From Bacillota bacterium (GTDB lineage: Bacteria > Bacillota > Proteinivoracia > UBA4975): a stretch of DNA of 41,709 bases. Positions 17,057-25,374 of the stretch are shown in pieces (within the stretch, counting starts at the first letter, position 1; the number at the start of each line of letters is the position of its first letter). The notes under the pieces are model-generated. The model searched no databases. It saw only the letters and a list, made by a program, of their open reading frames with translations, and was not told the origin of the DNA. The stretch is taken from assembly GCA_012727415.1 (NCBI GenBank), contig JAAYHI010000023.1, positions 1 to 41,709 of the forward strand, read 5' to 3'. The translations under genes and the position numbers were made by a program.

Positions 17057-19090
17057 TTGCGGGCCGATGTAATTAAAAAAATCCTCTGCGGGCTGTGGTT
17101 TATGATACTGGTGGCAGGACTGAATACTGTAATGAGGTTCATTGATTCCGGCATTCTCATTCTCGTCTTTCTCTTCTTCACCCTGGTGGACCTGATCTTC
17201 TCCAAAGCAGGTATATTTATCAAGGTGTTTATCTCTCTATTGTTGGTACACAGGAAATATTACATCGGCAATTTTTTCAATTTGCGGTGGCTTACCTGGC
17301 TGGCCCAGGACATGGGCAGGGACCTGGCAGCTATCAGCCAACAAGGTTTGGTTATGGTACAGCCGGTTACGGCAATGGTTCTCACTTTAGCAACACTGAT
17401 TGTGTTGCAGACTGTTTTCTTCATTGTCTTTAAACGGGGCAGGGGAATAACTTTTTTCCTCTGTTTGGGGACTGCCCTCCTTGCTGCTGCTTATACATGG
17501 CAGGGAGATGGCTCGGTGTGGTATACCGTATTCTTTGTCATCCTTGGCCTGATTTTGAAGGCCACTTTACCCCTGGAGATGAAAGCCTCCTTCCCCCTGG
17601 GCCGCTGGCTGAGGCTGTTGCTGGCAACGGTGCTGGTGTTAACTGCTGTTGCCTGGGCAATGCCTGACCCCGGCCTGGATTTCAGCGATTGGATGGGGGA
17701 CGGGTTGGTATGGAAGTATGATCCCCTTGCGCCCCCAAGGGGCAAGGTGGGCTACAGCTCTTATGACGGGGCACTGGGTTCCGCCCTTAACGATGACGAT
17801 ACTCCTGCCTTGCTGGTAATAACCCCAGTACCCGTATACTTACGGGGAGAAACCAGGTGGCATTATACCGGCTCTGGCTGGGAGTCTCCCACTCTGGTTA
17901 AGGAGGACTCACCCCAGTTGGCACCGCAGCATCTCAAGGGCGAAGAAATTGACATTACTGTAGAGGTGCTTGCTGCTGCCAGCCTCATCTTTGCCCCCCG
18001 CTACCCCGTAGATATAGAAGTGCAAGGCGGCAGTTATGACGTCTATCTCCCCAGGGACATTAATCCGGTTTATCCGTACGAGAATTATAAATACAGCGCC
18101 CACTTAGAAGAAGGGGATACATATCGCCTGTCGGTGTTTTTGCCGGAAGATGATCCCGAAGCCCTGAGGGAGTTAACTTCTGCCAAGGCAGACTCCAAGT
18201 ACTATTCCCTGGATAATATTACTGCCAGGGTTTATGAACTGGCGCAAACCATCGTGGCGGGAAAGACAAACAGTTACGACAAGGCGGTGGCGATTGCATC
18301 CTACCTGCGTTATAACTGGGACTATTCCCTGGAGACTGAGCAACCGGAACCGGGAACAGATTTTGTCGAGGACTTCTTGTTTAACAGGAGAGATGGTTAT
18401 TGCGTGCATTTTTCCACATCCTTTGTCGTCCTTGCCCGTGCGGCAGGGCTTCCCGCCCGTTGGGTCAAGGGATACAGTTTCGGCTCTCGGGAAGAGGAGG
18501 GCACTTACCTCCTGCGCAACAACAATGCCCATTCCTGGGCGGAAGTGTGGTTTGACGACTACGGCTGGATACCTTTTGAACCTACTCCCGGGGGCGCCCA
18601 TTTGCGGCCGGATGTTGGGGTTCCCCCGCCAAGGAATCCAAGTACCAATAAACCCGATCCCGGGGAAGAGCAGCCGCCTCCTGACCCCGGGACCAGCGGA
18701 CCCAAGACCGAAACACCTGAAGGTAAGAAAGCGGTTAAATGGTGGCCCTATCCAGTGATTGGGGGGGCTGTCATTGCCCTGGCTGTTGCCCTCTACCTGG
18801 TAGTGAAAAAGAGACGGGACGCCATCGGCATCCGGGAAGTTTATGCCCGGTTGCAGGCTCGCCTCAGGATATTTGGCTGGCAGCGGCACCGGTGGGAAAC
18901 TCCGCGCGAGCATTTGGACCGGGTGGAGGGCTTGCCTGACCGGCCAAAACTCGGTAGATTTGTCCGCCGGTTTGAAGACTCGGTTTATGGGGGTGCGGAA
19001 GAGCCTCCGAAAGATGAACGTCAACTCGGCAGGGGCTATTCCCTGGTGGGGCTGCTCATCCATCGCCTCACCCGCGCCAAAGGAAATTAG
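17057..19090 (+). CDS. Membrane transglutaminase-like cysteine protein
   Basis: A 677-residue protein with about five or six N-terminal membrane helices, then a large extracytoplasmic transglutaminase-like domain. Visible active-site segments are DGYCVHF (Cys about 449) and NAHSWAEVW (His about 492), followed by GWIPFEPTP. The family's Asp is replaced by Glu (about 508), a substitution I believe also occurs in Gram-positive homologues. A Pro-rich linker, another membrane helix (about 568-590) and a cytoplasmic tail follow. It starts at TTG 17057 one base after the DUF58 stop, with AAAGGAAG upstream. Probably a transpeptidase or protease-like enzyme acting outside the cell; substrate unknown. 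Confidence 0.88.
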   Translation: MRADVIKKILCGLWFMILVAGLNTVMRFIDSGILILVFLFFTLVDLIFSKAGIFIKVFISLLLVHRKYYIGNFFNLRWLTWLAQDMGRDLAAISQQGLVMVQPVTAMVLTLATLIVLQTVFFIVFKRGRGITFFLCLGTALLAAAYTWQGDGSVWYTVFFVILGLILKATLPLEMKASFPLGRWLRLLLATVLVLTAVAWAMPDPGLDFSDWMGDGLVWKYDPLAPPRGKVGYSSYDGALGSALNDDDTPALLVITPVPVYLRGETRWHYTGSGWESPTLVKEDSPQLAPQHLKGEEIDITVEVLAAASLIFAPRYPVDIEVQGGSYDVYLPRDINPVYPYENYKYSAHLEEGDTYRLSVFLPEDDPEALRELTSAKADSKYYSLDNITARVYELAQTIVAGKTNSYDKAVAIASYLRYNWDYSLETEQPEPGTDFVEDFLFNRRDGYCVHFSTSFVVLARAAGLPARWVKGYSFGSREEEGTYLLRNNNAHSWAEVWFDDYGWIPFEPTPGGAHLRPDVGVPPPRNPSTNKPDPGEEQPPPDPGTSGPKTETPEGKKAVKWWPYPVIGGAVIALAVALYLVVKKRRDAIGIREVYARLQARLRIFGWQRHRWETPREHLDRVEGLPDRPKLGRFVRRFEDSVYGGAEEPPKDERQLGRGYSLVGLLIHRLTRAKGN

Positions 19091-19110
19091 CATAAGGAGA
19101 GAGGGGAAAA

Positions 19111-20040
19111 ATGCAAAAGATAAAAGGACTGCTCGATAACCTGAATAAGGTGCTGATTGGGAAAGAAGCGGTGGTGGAGATGGTGGCAGTGGCCCTGATT
19201 TGCCAGGGCCATGTCCTGGTAGAGGACGTGCCCGGCCTGGGCAAGACCATGCTGGTCAAGGGGCTGGCCCGTTCCCTGGGCTGCAAGTTCAGCCGCATTC
19301 AGTTTACCCCGGACTTGTTGCCCTCCGACGTGGTGGGCGTGCAGGTCTACAATCAGAAGACCATGGAGTTCCAGTACCGGCCCGGCCCCGTCATGGCAAA
19401 TATAGTGCTGGCAGACGAGATCAACCGCACCTCCCCCAAGACCCAGTCCAGCTTGCTGGAAGCCATGGAGGAACGTCAGCTTACGGTGGACGGCGAGACG
19501 CGGCCTCTGCCCGAGCCCTTTATGGTCCTGGCCACCCAAAACCCCATTGAATATGAGGGAACCTTTCCCCTGCCCGAAGCTCAGCTGGACCGGTTTTTGC
19601 TGCGGCTGCAGATAGGTTACCCTTCCCCGGACAATGAAGTGCAAATTATCCGCACCCAGGAGCATGGGGAGCATCCCCTTGATGACCTGGACCAGGTGCT
19701 GTCCATTGAAGAGCTGCAGTCTATCCAGAGAGAGGCGGCAAATGTTTCTCTCAGCGACAGCCTGGCGGCATATATAGTAGAATTGTGTAAACGCACCCGC
19801 AACAATTCCAGCCTCTACCTGGGGGCCAGCCCCCGGGGATCCCTGGGCCTGGCGCGCACAGCAAAGGCCTTGGCCTGGTTGCGGGGCCGCGACTATGTCC
19901 TTCCCGATGACATCAAGGCCATGGCCGTTCCCGTTCTTGCCCACAGGGTCATCCTCAACCCCGAGGAAAAACTGCAGGGGCAGACAGCCGAGGATGTCAT
20001 TCGCAAGATTATCAATACTGTTTACGTCCCAACCCGGTAA
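19111..20040 (+). CDS. MoxR-family AAA+ ATPase (second copy)
   Basis: A 309-residue MoxR ATPase. Walker A DVPGLGKT is at about residues 39-46; LADEINR, LATQNPIEYEGT and EAQLDRFLLRL follow, which are MoxR hallmarks. It is the last gene of the DUF58-transglutaminase-MoxR set and is preceded by AAGGAGAGAGGGG. It differs clearly from the MoxR at 288, so the two systems are likely separate rather than a recent duplication. guaA begins 21 bases after its stop and may share the transcript. Confidence 0.93.
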   Translation: MQKIKGLLDNLNKVLIGKEAVVEMVAVALICQGHVLVEDVPGLGKTMLVKGLARSLGCKFSRIQFTPDLLPSDVVGVQVYNQKTMEFQYRPGPVMANIVLADEINRTSPKTQSSLLEAMEERQLTVDGETRPLPEPFMVLATQNPIEYEGTFPLPEAQLDRFLLRLQIGYPSPDNEVQIIRTQEHGEHPLDDLDQVLSIEELQSIQREAANVSLSDSLAAYIVELCKRTRNNSSLYLGASPRGSLGLARTAKALAWLRGRDYVLPDDIKAMAVPVLAHRVILNPEEKLQGQTAEDVIRKIINTVYVPTR

Positions 20041-20061
20041 TACTACTGAGGGAGGATACAG

Positions 20062-21522
20062 ATGAAAAGACCAGTAATAGTAATAGATTTCGACGGCCAC
20101 TACAGCGGCCTGGCCAGAAGCATCCGCAAACTCAAGATCTGGTCGGAAGTATTGCCCTGCCATGCAACCCTGGAGGAAATTGCAGCCCGCAAGCCCCTGG
20201 CCCTTATTGTCGCCGGGGACGGGGCAGCATTAACCCCGGAACTGTTGAGCCGGGGCTGGCCGCTGCTGGTCCTGGGCCAGGGAGTAAAGCTGCTGGCAAG
20301 ACTTACCGGGGGGAACCCCGTTGAACAAGGAAGCATCCACTCCACAGAACTTAACAGTACTGACCCCCTCTTTGCCGACTTTCCGGAAGCCATTGAGCTC
20401 AGGGGGAAAGTCCAGGCCCCTCCCGGCTTTGATGTCATTGCCGGTACAGCCACTGAGGCAATAGCTGTTGCCGATAAAAACAGAAAGCTATATGGCCTGG
20501 AATTCCATCCCGCCCCCCAGCAGACCGACATTCTCCTGGCCAACTTTCTGCAGGGAATTTGCGGCCTGCAGCCCAACTGGTCTGCGGGGGAATATATTGA
20601 CCAAGCCGTAGAAGCCATCAGGGTGCAAGTAGGCAAGGAAAAAGTCATCTGCGGCCTCAGCGGCGGCGTCGATTCCGCTGTCGCTGCCGCCCTGGTGCAC
20701 CGGGCAGTGGGGGACCAACTGACCTGCTTTTTTGTGGACCACGGTCTGCTCCGCCAGGATGAGGCCGGAGAAGTCATGAAGGCCTTTGCTGGCAAGGGCA
20801 TCAAGGTCCTGCAGATCGACGCCCGCCAGAGATTCCTGAAGGCCTTGAAAGGCGTTGCCGATCCTGAGGCTAAGCGCAAAATAATCGGCCAACAGTTTAT
20901 CCGGGAATTTGAAGCCGCCGCCAGGCAATTGGGGGATGCCAAGTTCCTGGTGCAGGGCACCGTCTACGCCGATGTCATCGAAAGCGGCAGCGGCGATGCC
21001 GTTGCCGTCAAGAGCCATCACAATGTGGGCGGCCTCCCTGAAGAGATGAAATTTGAGCTCTGCGAGCCATTGCGGGAACTGTTTAAGGATGAAGTGCGGG
21101 AGGTGGGCCTGCAACTGGGGCTGTCCGAGAAAATAGTCTGGCGCCAGCCCTTTCCTGGCCCCGGCTTGGGGATTCGGGTGCTGGGAGAAGTCACAGAAGA
21201 GCGCCTAAACATAGTGCGGCATGCTGATGCCATCGTCAGGGAGGAAATGGCCGCCGCCGGCCTCGAGCGGGAAGTTTGGCAGTACTATGCCGCCCTTCCC
21301 AACGTCCGCAGCGTCGGCGTCAAAGGCGGCCGCCGCACCTACATGGAATTGGTGGCAGTGCGCGCCGTCACCAGCATCGACGCCATGACTGCTGAGTGGG
21401 CCAGGCTCCCCTGGGAGGTCCTGGAGCGCATCTCCCGGCGCATACTCAGTGAAGTGGACCAGGTCAACCGGGTGGTATACGACATCACCCCCAAACCCCC
21501 CGGCACCATCGAATGGGAATAG
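20062..21522 (+). CDS. guaA: GMP synthase GuaA with a degenerate glutaminase domain
   Basis: A 486-residue GuaA, which aminates XMP to GMP with ATP. The synthetase half looks intact: P-loop SGGVDS at about 200-205, FPGPGLGIRVLGEV, and C-terminus KPPGTIEWE. The N-terminal class I amidotransferase half keeps its overall shape but not its catalysis: the nucleophile elbow, normally GICYGMQ, reads VLGQGVK, with Gly72 in place of Cys. The His segment reads FHPAP (His149) with Ala151 in place of the triad Glu. The SGGP-type oxyanion loop is also changed (AGDG). It therefore probably uses free ammonia or a glutaminase in trans. ATG has GGGAGGA upstream. Confidence 0.93.
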   Translation: MKRPVIVIDFDGHYSGLARSIRKLKIWSEVLPCHATLEEIAARKPLALIVAGDGAALTPELLSRGWPLLVLGQGVKLLARLTGGNPVEQGSIHSTELNSTDPLFADFPEAIELRGKVQAPPGFDVIAGTATEAIAVADKNRKLYGLEFHPAPQQTDILLANFLQGICGLQPNWSAGEYIDQAVEAIRVQVGKEKVICGLSGGVDSAVAAALVHRAVGDQLTCFFVDHGLLRQDEAGEVMKAFAGKGIKVLQIDARQRFLKALKGVADPEAKRKIIGQQFIREFEAAARQLGDAKFLVQGTVYADVIESGSGDAVAVKSHHNVGGLPEEMKFELCEPLRELFKDEVREVGLQLGLSEKIVWRQPFPGPGLGIRVLGEVTEERLNIVRHADAIVREEMAAAGLEREVWQYYAALPNVRSVGVKGGRRTYMELVAVRAVTSIDAMTAEWARLPWEVLERISRRILSEVDQVNRVVYDITPKPPGTIEWE

Positions 21523-21545
21523 TATCAAGAAAGGCAAAAACCCCG
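21508..21545 (+). repeat. 3' end of guaA, left copy of a long imperfect direct repeat (attL-like)
   Basis: These 38 bases include the last codons of guaA and the 5' arm of its terminator. They match 25876-25913 without gaps at 33 of 38 positions, including GAATGGGAATA and CAAGAAAG. The AT-rich accessory region begins immediately after. Confidence 0.65.
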
Positions 21546-21561
21546 ATGTTCCGGGGTTTTT
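21536..21561 (+). terminator. Intrinsic terminator of guaA
   Basis: AAAAACCCCG and CGGGGTTTTT form a 10-bp stem with a short loop (ATGTTC). The A-run before and T-run after make it bidirectional. Confidence 0.9.
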
Positions 21562-21604
21562 GACCTTATAAGTGGGATTGATAACAAAATGATAACATTA
21601 ATTT

Positions 21605-21627
21605 TTTTGGGGTAATGATATCGTGGA
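21605..21627 (+). repeat. Short intergenic motif, copy B
   Basis: TTTTGGGGT, AATGATAT and GTGGA, matching copy A at 13570-13595 apart from a 2-3 base length difference and one substitution. It follows the guaA terminator as copy A follows another terminator. Confidence 0.4.
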
Positions 21628-21635
21628 TACCGGGT

Positions 21636-21872
21636 TTACTTTTTTACTAATTGACTAATGGCAAAAAGAACCGCTAAAACAATGCCCCATTCCCATAAAG
21701 AGGGAAACGTAAGTATGATTATTATTGCGGCTATAATTGACGCTAAGATTGGGGCATGACGACGAAACCATTTTGTCAATACGAGTGCAGACAAAAATGC
21801 CATCAGGATTGCTTTTGGTGTTAAGAATTCATCACGAACAAAATTTTTAAATATCGCAGCTATCTCATCCAC
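21636..21872 (-). CDS. Small two-helix membrane protein, unknown
   Basis: A 78-residue protein on the minus strand with an acidic N-terminus and two or three hydrophobic helices (about residues 18-33, 40-56 and 59-75), ending in KK. It starts at GTG 21872 with AAAGGGTGAT a few bases upstream. Size and layout recall phage holins, but no family can be recognised. It runs opposite to guaA and sits at the left edge of the AT-rich region. Confidence 0.5.
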   Translation of the reverse strand: MDEIAAIFKNFVRDEFLTPKAILMAFLSALVLTKWFRRHAPILASIIAAIIIILTFPSLWEWGIVLAVLFAISQLVKK

Positions 21873-22566
21873 ACTATCACCCTTTTAAGACGTCTATTAT
21901 TACGCCAATAGCTACTTGAAAGGATGTGATCGCCATTCCTCTAGCCATTTTACCAATGTGCTGCCTACAGCACATAAATAGCTAATCCGGTCTGGGTCTG
22001 CGCAGTATGTGTTTATACTTTCAATGTTACCGACAGTTGCGAAGAGATTATCTACTCAGGTTGCAGCTCTGCTGGGTTAAGAGAACAGTATATTGGGAAA
22101 CTCTTCCGTCCCTTCTAGGCTTTCTTGTTTATTACAGAGCCATTCATCAAGCAAAAATTCAATTGAATCCTTTTCGATATATTCGATATATATGTAGAAG
22201 AGCGAAGCAATCCCGGAGTTATCAAAGAGGCTCTTTCTTTTCCAGAGTGTCCGCTCGAATCTGTAATTATCTGCAGCAACTGCTAGTGTCCAGAATAATC
22301 CTGTCGAGTGATAGCGGATTGTTAAATTGCAAAGGTATACATTATGAAGCGGACGTGGGAGCGCATTTAGAGTTATATATTATTAGGTCCGAGTGGAAAA
22401 GATCGTTTATTTGCGCGTCTTATTTTTTTGAGAGCAACTAATCCTGAGTAGCGGAAGAAATAGCCCTCAATTTTGCATTATTCATGGACGTACCTATCTG
22501 GGGGGGGACATAAAAACGGCGGAGCATAATCCAACAACAATGTCGAAATTTGTATTGAGGAAATTG
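21873..22566. other. Gene-poor AT-rich stretch
   Basis: I see no convincing gene. A 144-codon open frame at 22007-22441 has no ribosome site and its Cys/Tyr/Arg-rich product looks unlike a real protein. Another frame (roughly 22165-22290) reads more protein-like for about 40 codons but is cut by stops on both sides, which suggests decayed coding DNA. Confidence 0.5.
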
Positions 22567-22595
22567 TTGACAATCCCCCAAAAGTAAGGTATGCT
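22567..22595 (+). promoter_or_regulatory. Promoter of the secreted peptidase gene
   Basis: A perfect TTGACA (22567-22572) and TATGCT (22590-22595) separated by 17 bases. It would give an untranslated leader of about 135 bases before the TTG start at 22737. Confidence 0.7.
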
Positions 22596-22736
22596 GAGAA
22601 TATAAAGTCAAAGGAGATGGATATTTTTTAGTCGCCATTACTATTATACAATCTTTACGTCCAAGATACACTTTTTGTCTATATGTGCCTAAACATATAA
22701 ACAAAAAATAATATCTAGTATAAAGGAGGTCCCCCA

Positions 22737-23420
22737 TTGAAGGTACTGTTATTAAGTCTTAGTTTGTTGCTCGTTTTCTTACCCACTGCAAATGCACTAA
22801 TTGAACCGGAACAAGCCCCTGATTATTATTCACTTGAGTATCAGACTATATTAGCATCACAATCTGATTCTTTAGTGTCCCCACAATCTTTAAGAGGTTA
22901 TAGCTTTAAGTTTCTGGATGTTCCTGTCTATAGTCAACAACAAACCAACTGGTGTGGCCCAGCATCGACGAAAATGACCATTCATAGTATAAATGGATCT
23001 AGTCCTTCTCAATCCGTTCTCGCTGAAGAAACCGATGCGGATCCAAAGGGGTCATATGTTTACCTGATTGAGAGGTCCTTAAATAAATATATCGCAGGGA
23101 AACCATACAAATATTATACAATAAAAGATGTTAATCTAATTAATAAAAGTGTTCAATCCTTCCAAAACGGGCTGCCAGTGATTTATCGCCTAAAAACGAA
23201 GAACTTGCCAGGTTATGGGGCACATGATACTACTCATTATGTTGTCGGGACAGGGTACTTTGTTGCCTGGGACGAAACTGGAACTATTCGGAATGATGTC
23301 TGGTACAATGACCCTAATGGTTACCGTGCAGGATGCCTAGGAGAGCATATTATACCGTTCAGCACCTTAGAAAACGCTGTTCGAAGAGCTGGAGACGGTT
23401 GGTTCATTCCAAAAAAATAA
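22737..23420 (+). CDS. Secreted C39-like cysteine peptidase
   Basis: A 227-residue protein with a signal peptide (about residues 1-20, cleaved near ANA). A papain-like C39 family 2 domain follows: catalytic Cys in NWCGPAS (Cys73), His in THYVVGTGY (His167) and Asp/Asn in YNDPN (about 192). Such domains occur in secreted or surface proteins of Gram-positives; the substrate is not known. It starts at TTG with a strong AAAGGAGGT (22723-22731). Base composition is AT-rich compared with the backbone. It is followed after 119 bases by a lipoprotein gene with a very similar ribosome-site sequence; the two may work together outside the membrane. Confidence 0.82.
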   Translation: MKVLLLSLSLLLVFLPTANALIEPEQAPDYYSLEYQTILASQSDSLVSPQSLRGYSFKFLDVPVYSQQQTNWCGPASTKMTIHSINGSSPSQSVLAEETDADPKGSYVYLIERSLNKYIAGKPYKYYTIKDVNLINKSVQSFQNGLPVIYRLKTKNLPGYGAHDTTHYVVGTGYFVAWDETGTIRNDVWYNDPNGYRAGCLGEHIIPFSTLENAVRRAGDGWFIPKK

Positions 23421-23539
23421 TGATATTGATTTTTTATTAGTTATCCGTGAAGGCTGATCTTTGAATGGCTATTGTTAAGACACCGCTTGTTCGGAGGCTA
23501 TAAACAAAATGATACTTCGTGAAGTAGAGGAGGGTCCCC

Positions 23540-24676
23540 TTGAAAAATATTTTTCTCTTTTTCTTGCTTTCCATTATGTGTATTACCTTGGTGGGATGCT
23601 CCAGTACTAGGCCTTTGGTCTTAGAAGTGGTCGACACTCCTTCGATAGAGTACGAGGAAGTTCTCTTTACCTCACTGTATAATACGCTTGATAGCTCGGC
23701 GTTGACTGTACTAGGTTTTTGTGAGGACAGTCTATATTTTGCAGAGAACATCTGGGAGGAACAGCCGATAGCGCAAAGTCTTAATAAATATAATATTAGT
23801 TCAGGACTTATTGAAACAGTTTTTTCATTTCCTCAGAGTCCGCCTCTTGCCTTAATGTCACTGGTAGTCCAGGACGACGCTCTGTATTTTTCTGCATTTA
23901 ATAGTAGGACACAGGATCAATATTATATCTATAAATATGATAGTCAGTTAACTTTACTGGCAGAAGGTTATTTAACTCACCCACTCAGCACCCCAGACTT
24001 AGTTGAGTACAAAGACAGTTTGTTATTTATTGACGAATATTATTTAGATGATAATTATTATTATCGGGTTAATCAAATAGCTGAAGGTAAGTGCTCAGAG
24101 ATAATATCAGATCGGTCTTCAGATAGTGACTCCGTTGCCGTCGTTGTGTCCTCTTTAACCGCTAACACGAATTATTTTGCCTATTCTGTTACCACTGCGG
24201 ATAGCACCCGAGTATATATTGCACAGGATAGCGCTATCTTTAAGGAATTTACCATTGAATTTCGTGTGGGCGAGATAGCCTTTTTGGACGAATATATTCT
24301 GATTCCTTATTATGCTGGAGACTTAGAGCACCCTCGAAATATTGAGGAAGGTATAATGTTAATTGAAGTGAATAAGGATACTCGCTACCAACTGGAGGCT
24401 TTTAATAACCGTTTGTATGATTTCTGCCCTATCAATGATAGCATTGTCTTTGCTGATATATATAAGGACTTAAGCAATTCGAAAGAAAACTACGTGCCTT
24501 ATCTACTCAGTGCTGAGGAGGGAACATTATATGCGGCAAAACTGGATAAAAGCAAATTGCCTAATCAGCCTGTTTTCGCTGCAAGGCTAGACGATACTGA
24601 GTTCCTAATGTTTAATTGGTCTCTTGAGAACGATCAATTACAAGCGGTACGGGTTAGAGTTAAATGGCAGAATTGA
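23540..24676 (+). CDS. Lipoprotein, possibly a beta-propeller, unknown function
   Basis: A 378-residue protein with a lipoprotein signal peptide and lipobox LVGC (Cys20). The rest is rich in Tyr, Asp and beta-strand patterns with recurring DSLYF, DALYF and DSLLF blades spaced tens of residues apart, which suggests a propeller-like fold. No family recognised. The TTG start follows GAGGAGGG. Compared with its neighbour at 22737 it shares AT-rich composition and the translation start context (GGAGG..TCCCC..TTG). It probably sits on the outer face of the membrane. Partner of the C39 peptidase is an inference from position only. Confidence 0.75.
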   Translation: MKNIFLFFLLSIMCITLVGCSSTRPLVLEVVDTPSIEYEEVLFTSLYNTLDSSALTVLGFCEDSLYFAENIWEEQPIAQSLNKYNISSGLIETVFSFPQSPPLALMSLVVQDDALYFSAFNSRTQDQYYIYKYDSQLTLLAEGYLTHPLSTPDLVEYKDSLLFIDEYYLDDNYYYRVNQIAEGKCSEIISDRSSDSDSVAVVVSSLTANTNYFAYSVTTADSTRVYIAQDSAIFKEFTIEFRVGEIAFLDEYILIPYYAGDLEHPRNIEEGIMLIEVNKDTRYQLEAFNNRLYDFCPINDSIVFADIYKDLSNSKENYVPYLLSAEEGTLYAAKLDKSKLPNQPVFAARLDDTEFLMFNWSLENDQLQAVRVRVKWQN

Positions 24677-24720
24677 CAAATTGTATCCTCTGAAATAGCA
24701 TCTTTCAATACTAACATGCT

Positions 24721-24772
24721 CCCCTTTGGGTAAACACCTGAATTAACAATAATTCAGGACTACGCAAAGGGG
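24721..24772. repeat. Two-tier hairpin upstream of the istB remnant
   Basis: An outer 8-bp pair CCCCTTTG (24721-24728) with CAAAGGGG (24765-24772) encloses a perfect inner 8-bp pair CCTGAATT (24737-24744) with AATTCAGG (24751-24758), loop AACAAT. No T-run follows, so it is not a typical terminator. It may be part of the IS or a recombination-related structure. Confidence 0.55.
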
Positions 24773-24784
24773 GGGTTTCAGTAA

Positions 24785-25165
24785 GAAACAATTAGCTACC
24801 TGACCACCCTAGGGCTTTCTCACATCAGGGACAATCTCTACCAGTTGTTGCCGGATATAACCGGCGGAGAAGTTTCTTACCTGCAATTTCTACACAGTCT
24901 CGCCAAAGAAGAGATTACAGCTAGGGAGAAAAGGTCCAGGGACCGCCGTTTGAATTCGGCAGACTTCCCCTACATCGGGACCCCTGACGACTATGACTAT
25001 AGCTTCAACAACTCGGTATCTAAACGCCAAATTACTCAGCTATTAGACTTGTCCTGGGTTGAAGCTGCCTACAACATAGGATTTCTTGGCCCCTCAGGTG
25101 TAGGGAAGACACACCTTGCTGTCACTCTTGGAATCCACGCGGTGGAATCTTCTCGATCACCTGTG
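24785..25165 (+). pseudogene. Truncated IS21-family helper ATPase IstB
   Basis: About 127 codons resembling the N-terminal half of IstB, the AAA+ helper of IS21-type transposition: ISYLTTLGLSHIRDNL, YLQFLHSLAKEEITAREKRS and a Walker A GPSGVGKTHLA. An in-frame stop at 24782 directly precedes it and no start codon in the right place remains (family members start just before this point). The frame departs from IstB after HAVESS at about 25155-25165, missing the C-terminal half with Walker B. No istA is present. This is a dead insertion-sequence fragment. Confidence 0.85.
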
Positions 25166-25166
25166 G

Positions 25167-25310
25167 ACCTTAGTAATATTGTTTTTACCGTCCATTAGCT
25201 CTTTACCAAGGGGACTATCAATTGTTTTTACGCTTATCGTCGGTGTAGCTTTTGCTTTTATATTGATAAATGTAACGTTCCATCCATGGAAAAAGAATTT
25301 GGGTAATTAG
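25167..25310 (+). pseudogene. C-terminal fragment of a small membrane protein fused to the IS remnant
   Basis: Immediately after the istB break, another frame reads about 47 residues with two hydrophobic segments (VILFLPSISSLP and a longer one, SIVFTLIVGVAFAFILINV) and a basic end, then TAG. It has no start of its own and looks like the tail of a gene cut by the insertion. Family unknown; could be chance. Confidence 0.3.
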
Positions 25311-25336
25311 AGAATAAAGTCGCCATCCTCTATTTG

Positions 25337-25374
25337 CGCAGTAAAAACCCCGATATTTGGGGTTTTACTGTGCG
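25337..25374. terminator. Strong bidirectional terminator-like hairpin
   Basis: CGCAGTAAAA(A)CCCC pairs with GGGGTTTTACTG(T)GCG with single-base bulges around a short AT loop. Its core (AAAAACCCCGAT, GGGGTTTT) resembles the guaA terminator and might be a third, more eroded copy. Confidence 0.7.

Noticed and set aside
22007..22441. 144-codon open frame in the AT-rich gap
   Set aside because: No ribosome site at the ATG and a composition (many Cys, Tyr and Arg, no domain pattern) typical of a chance frame.
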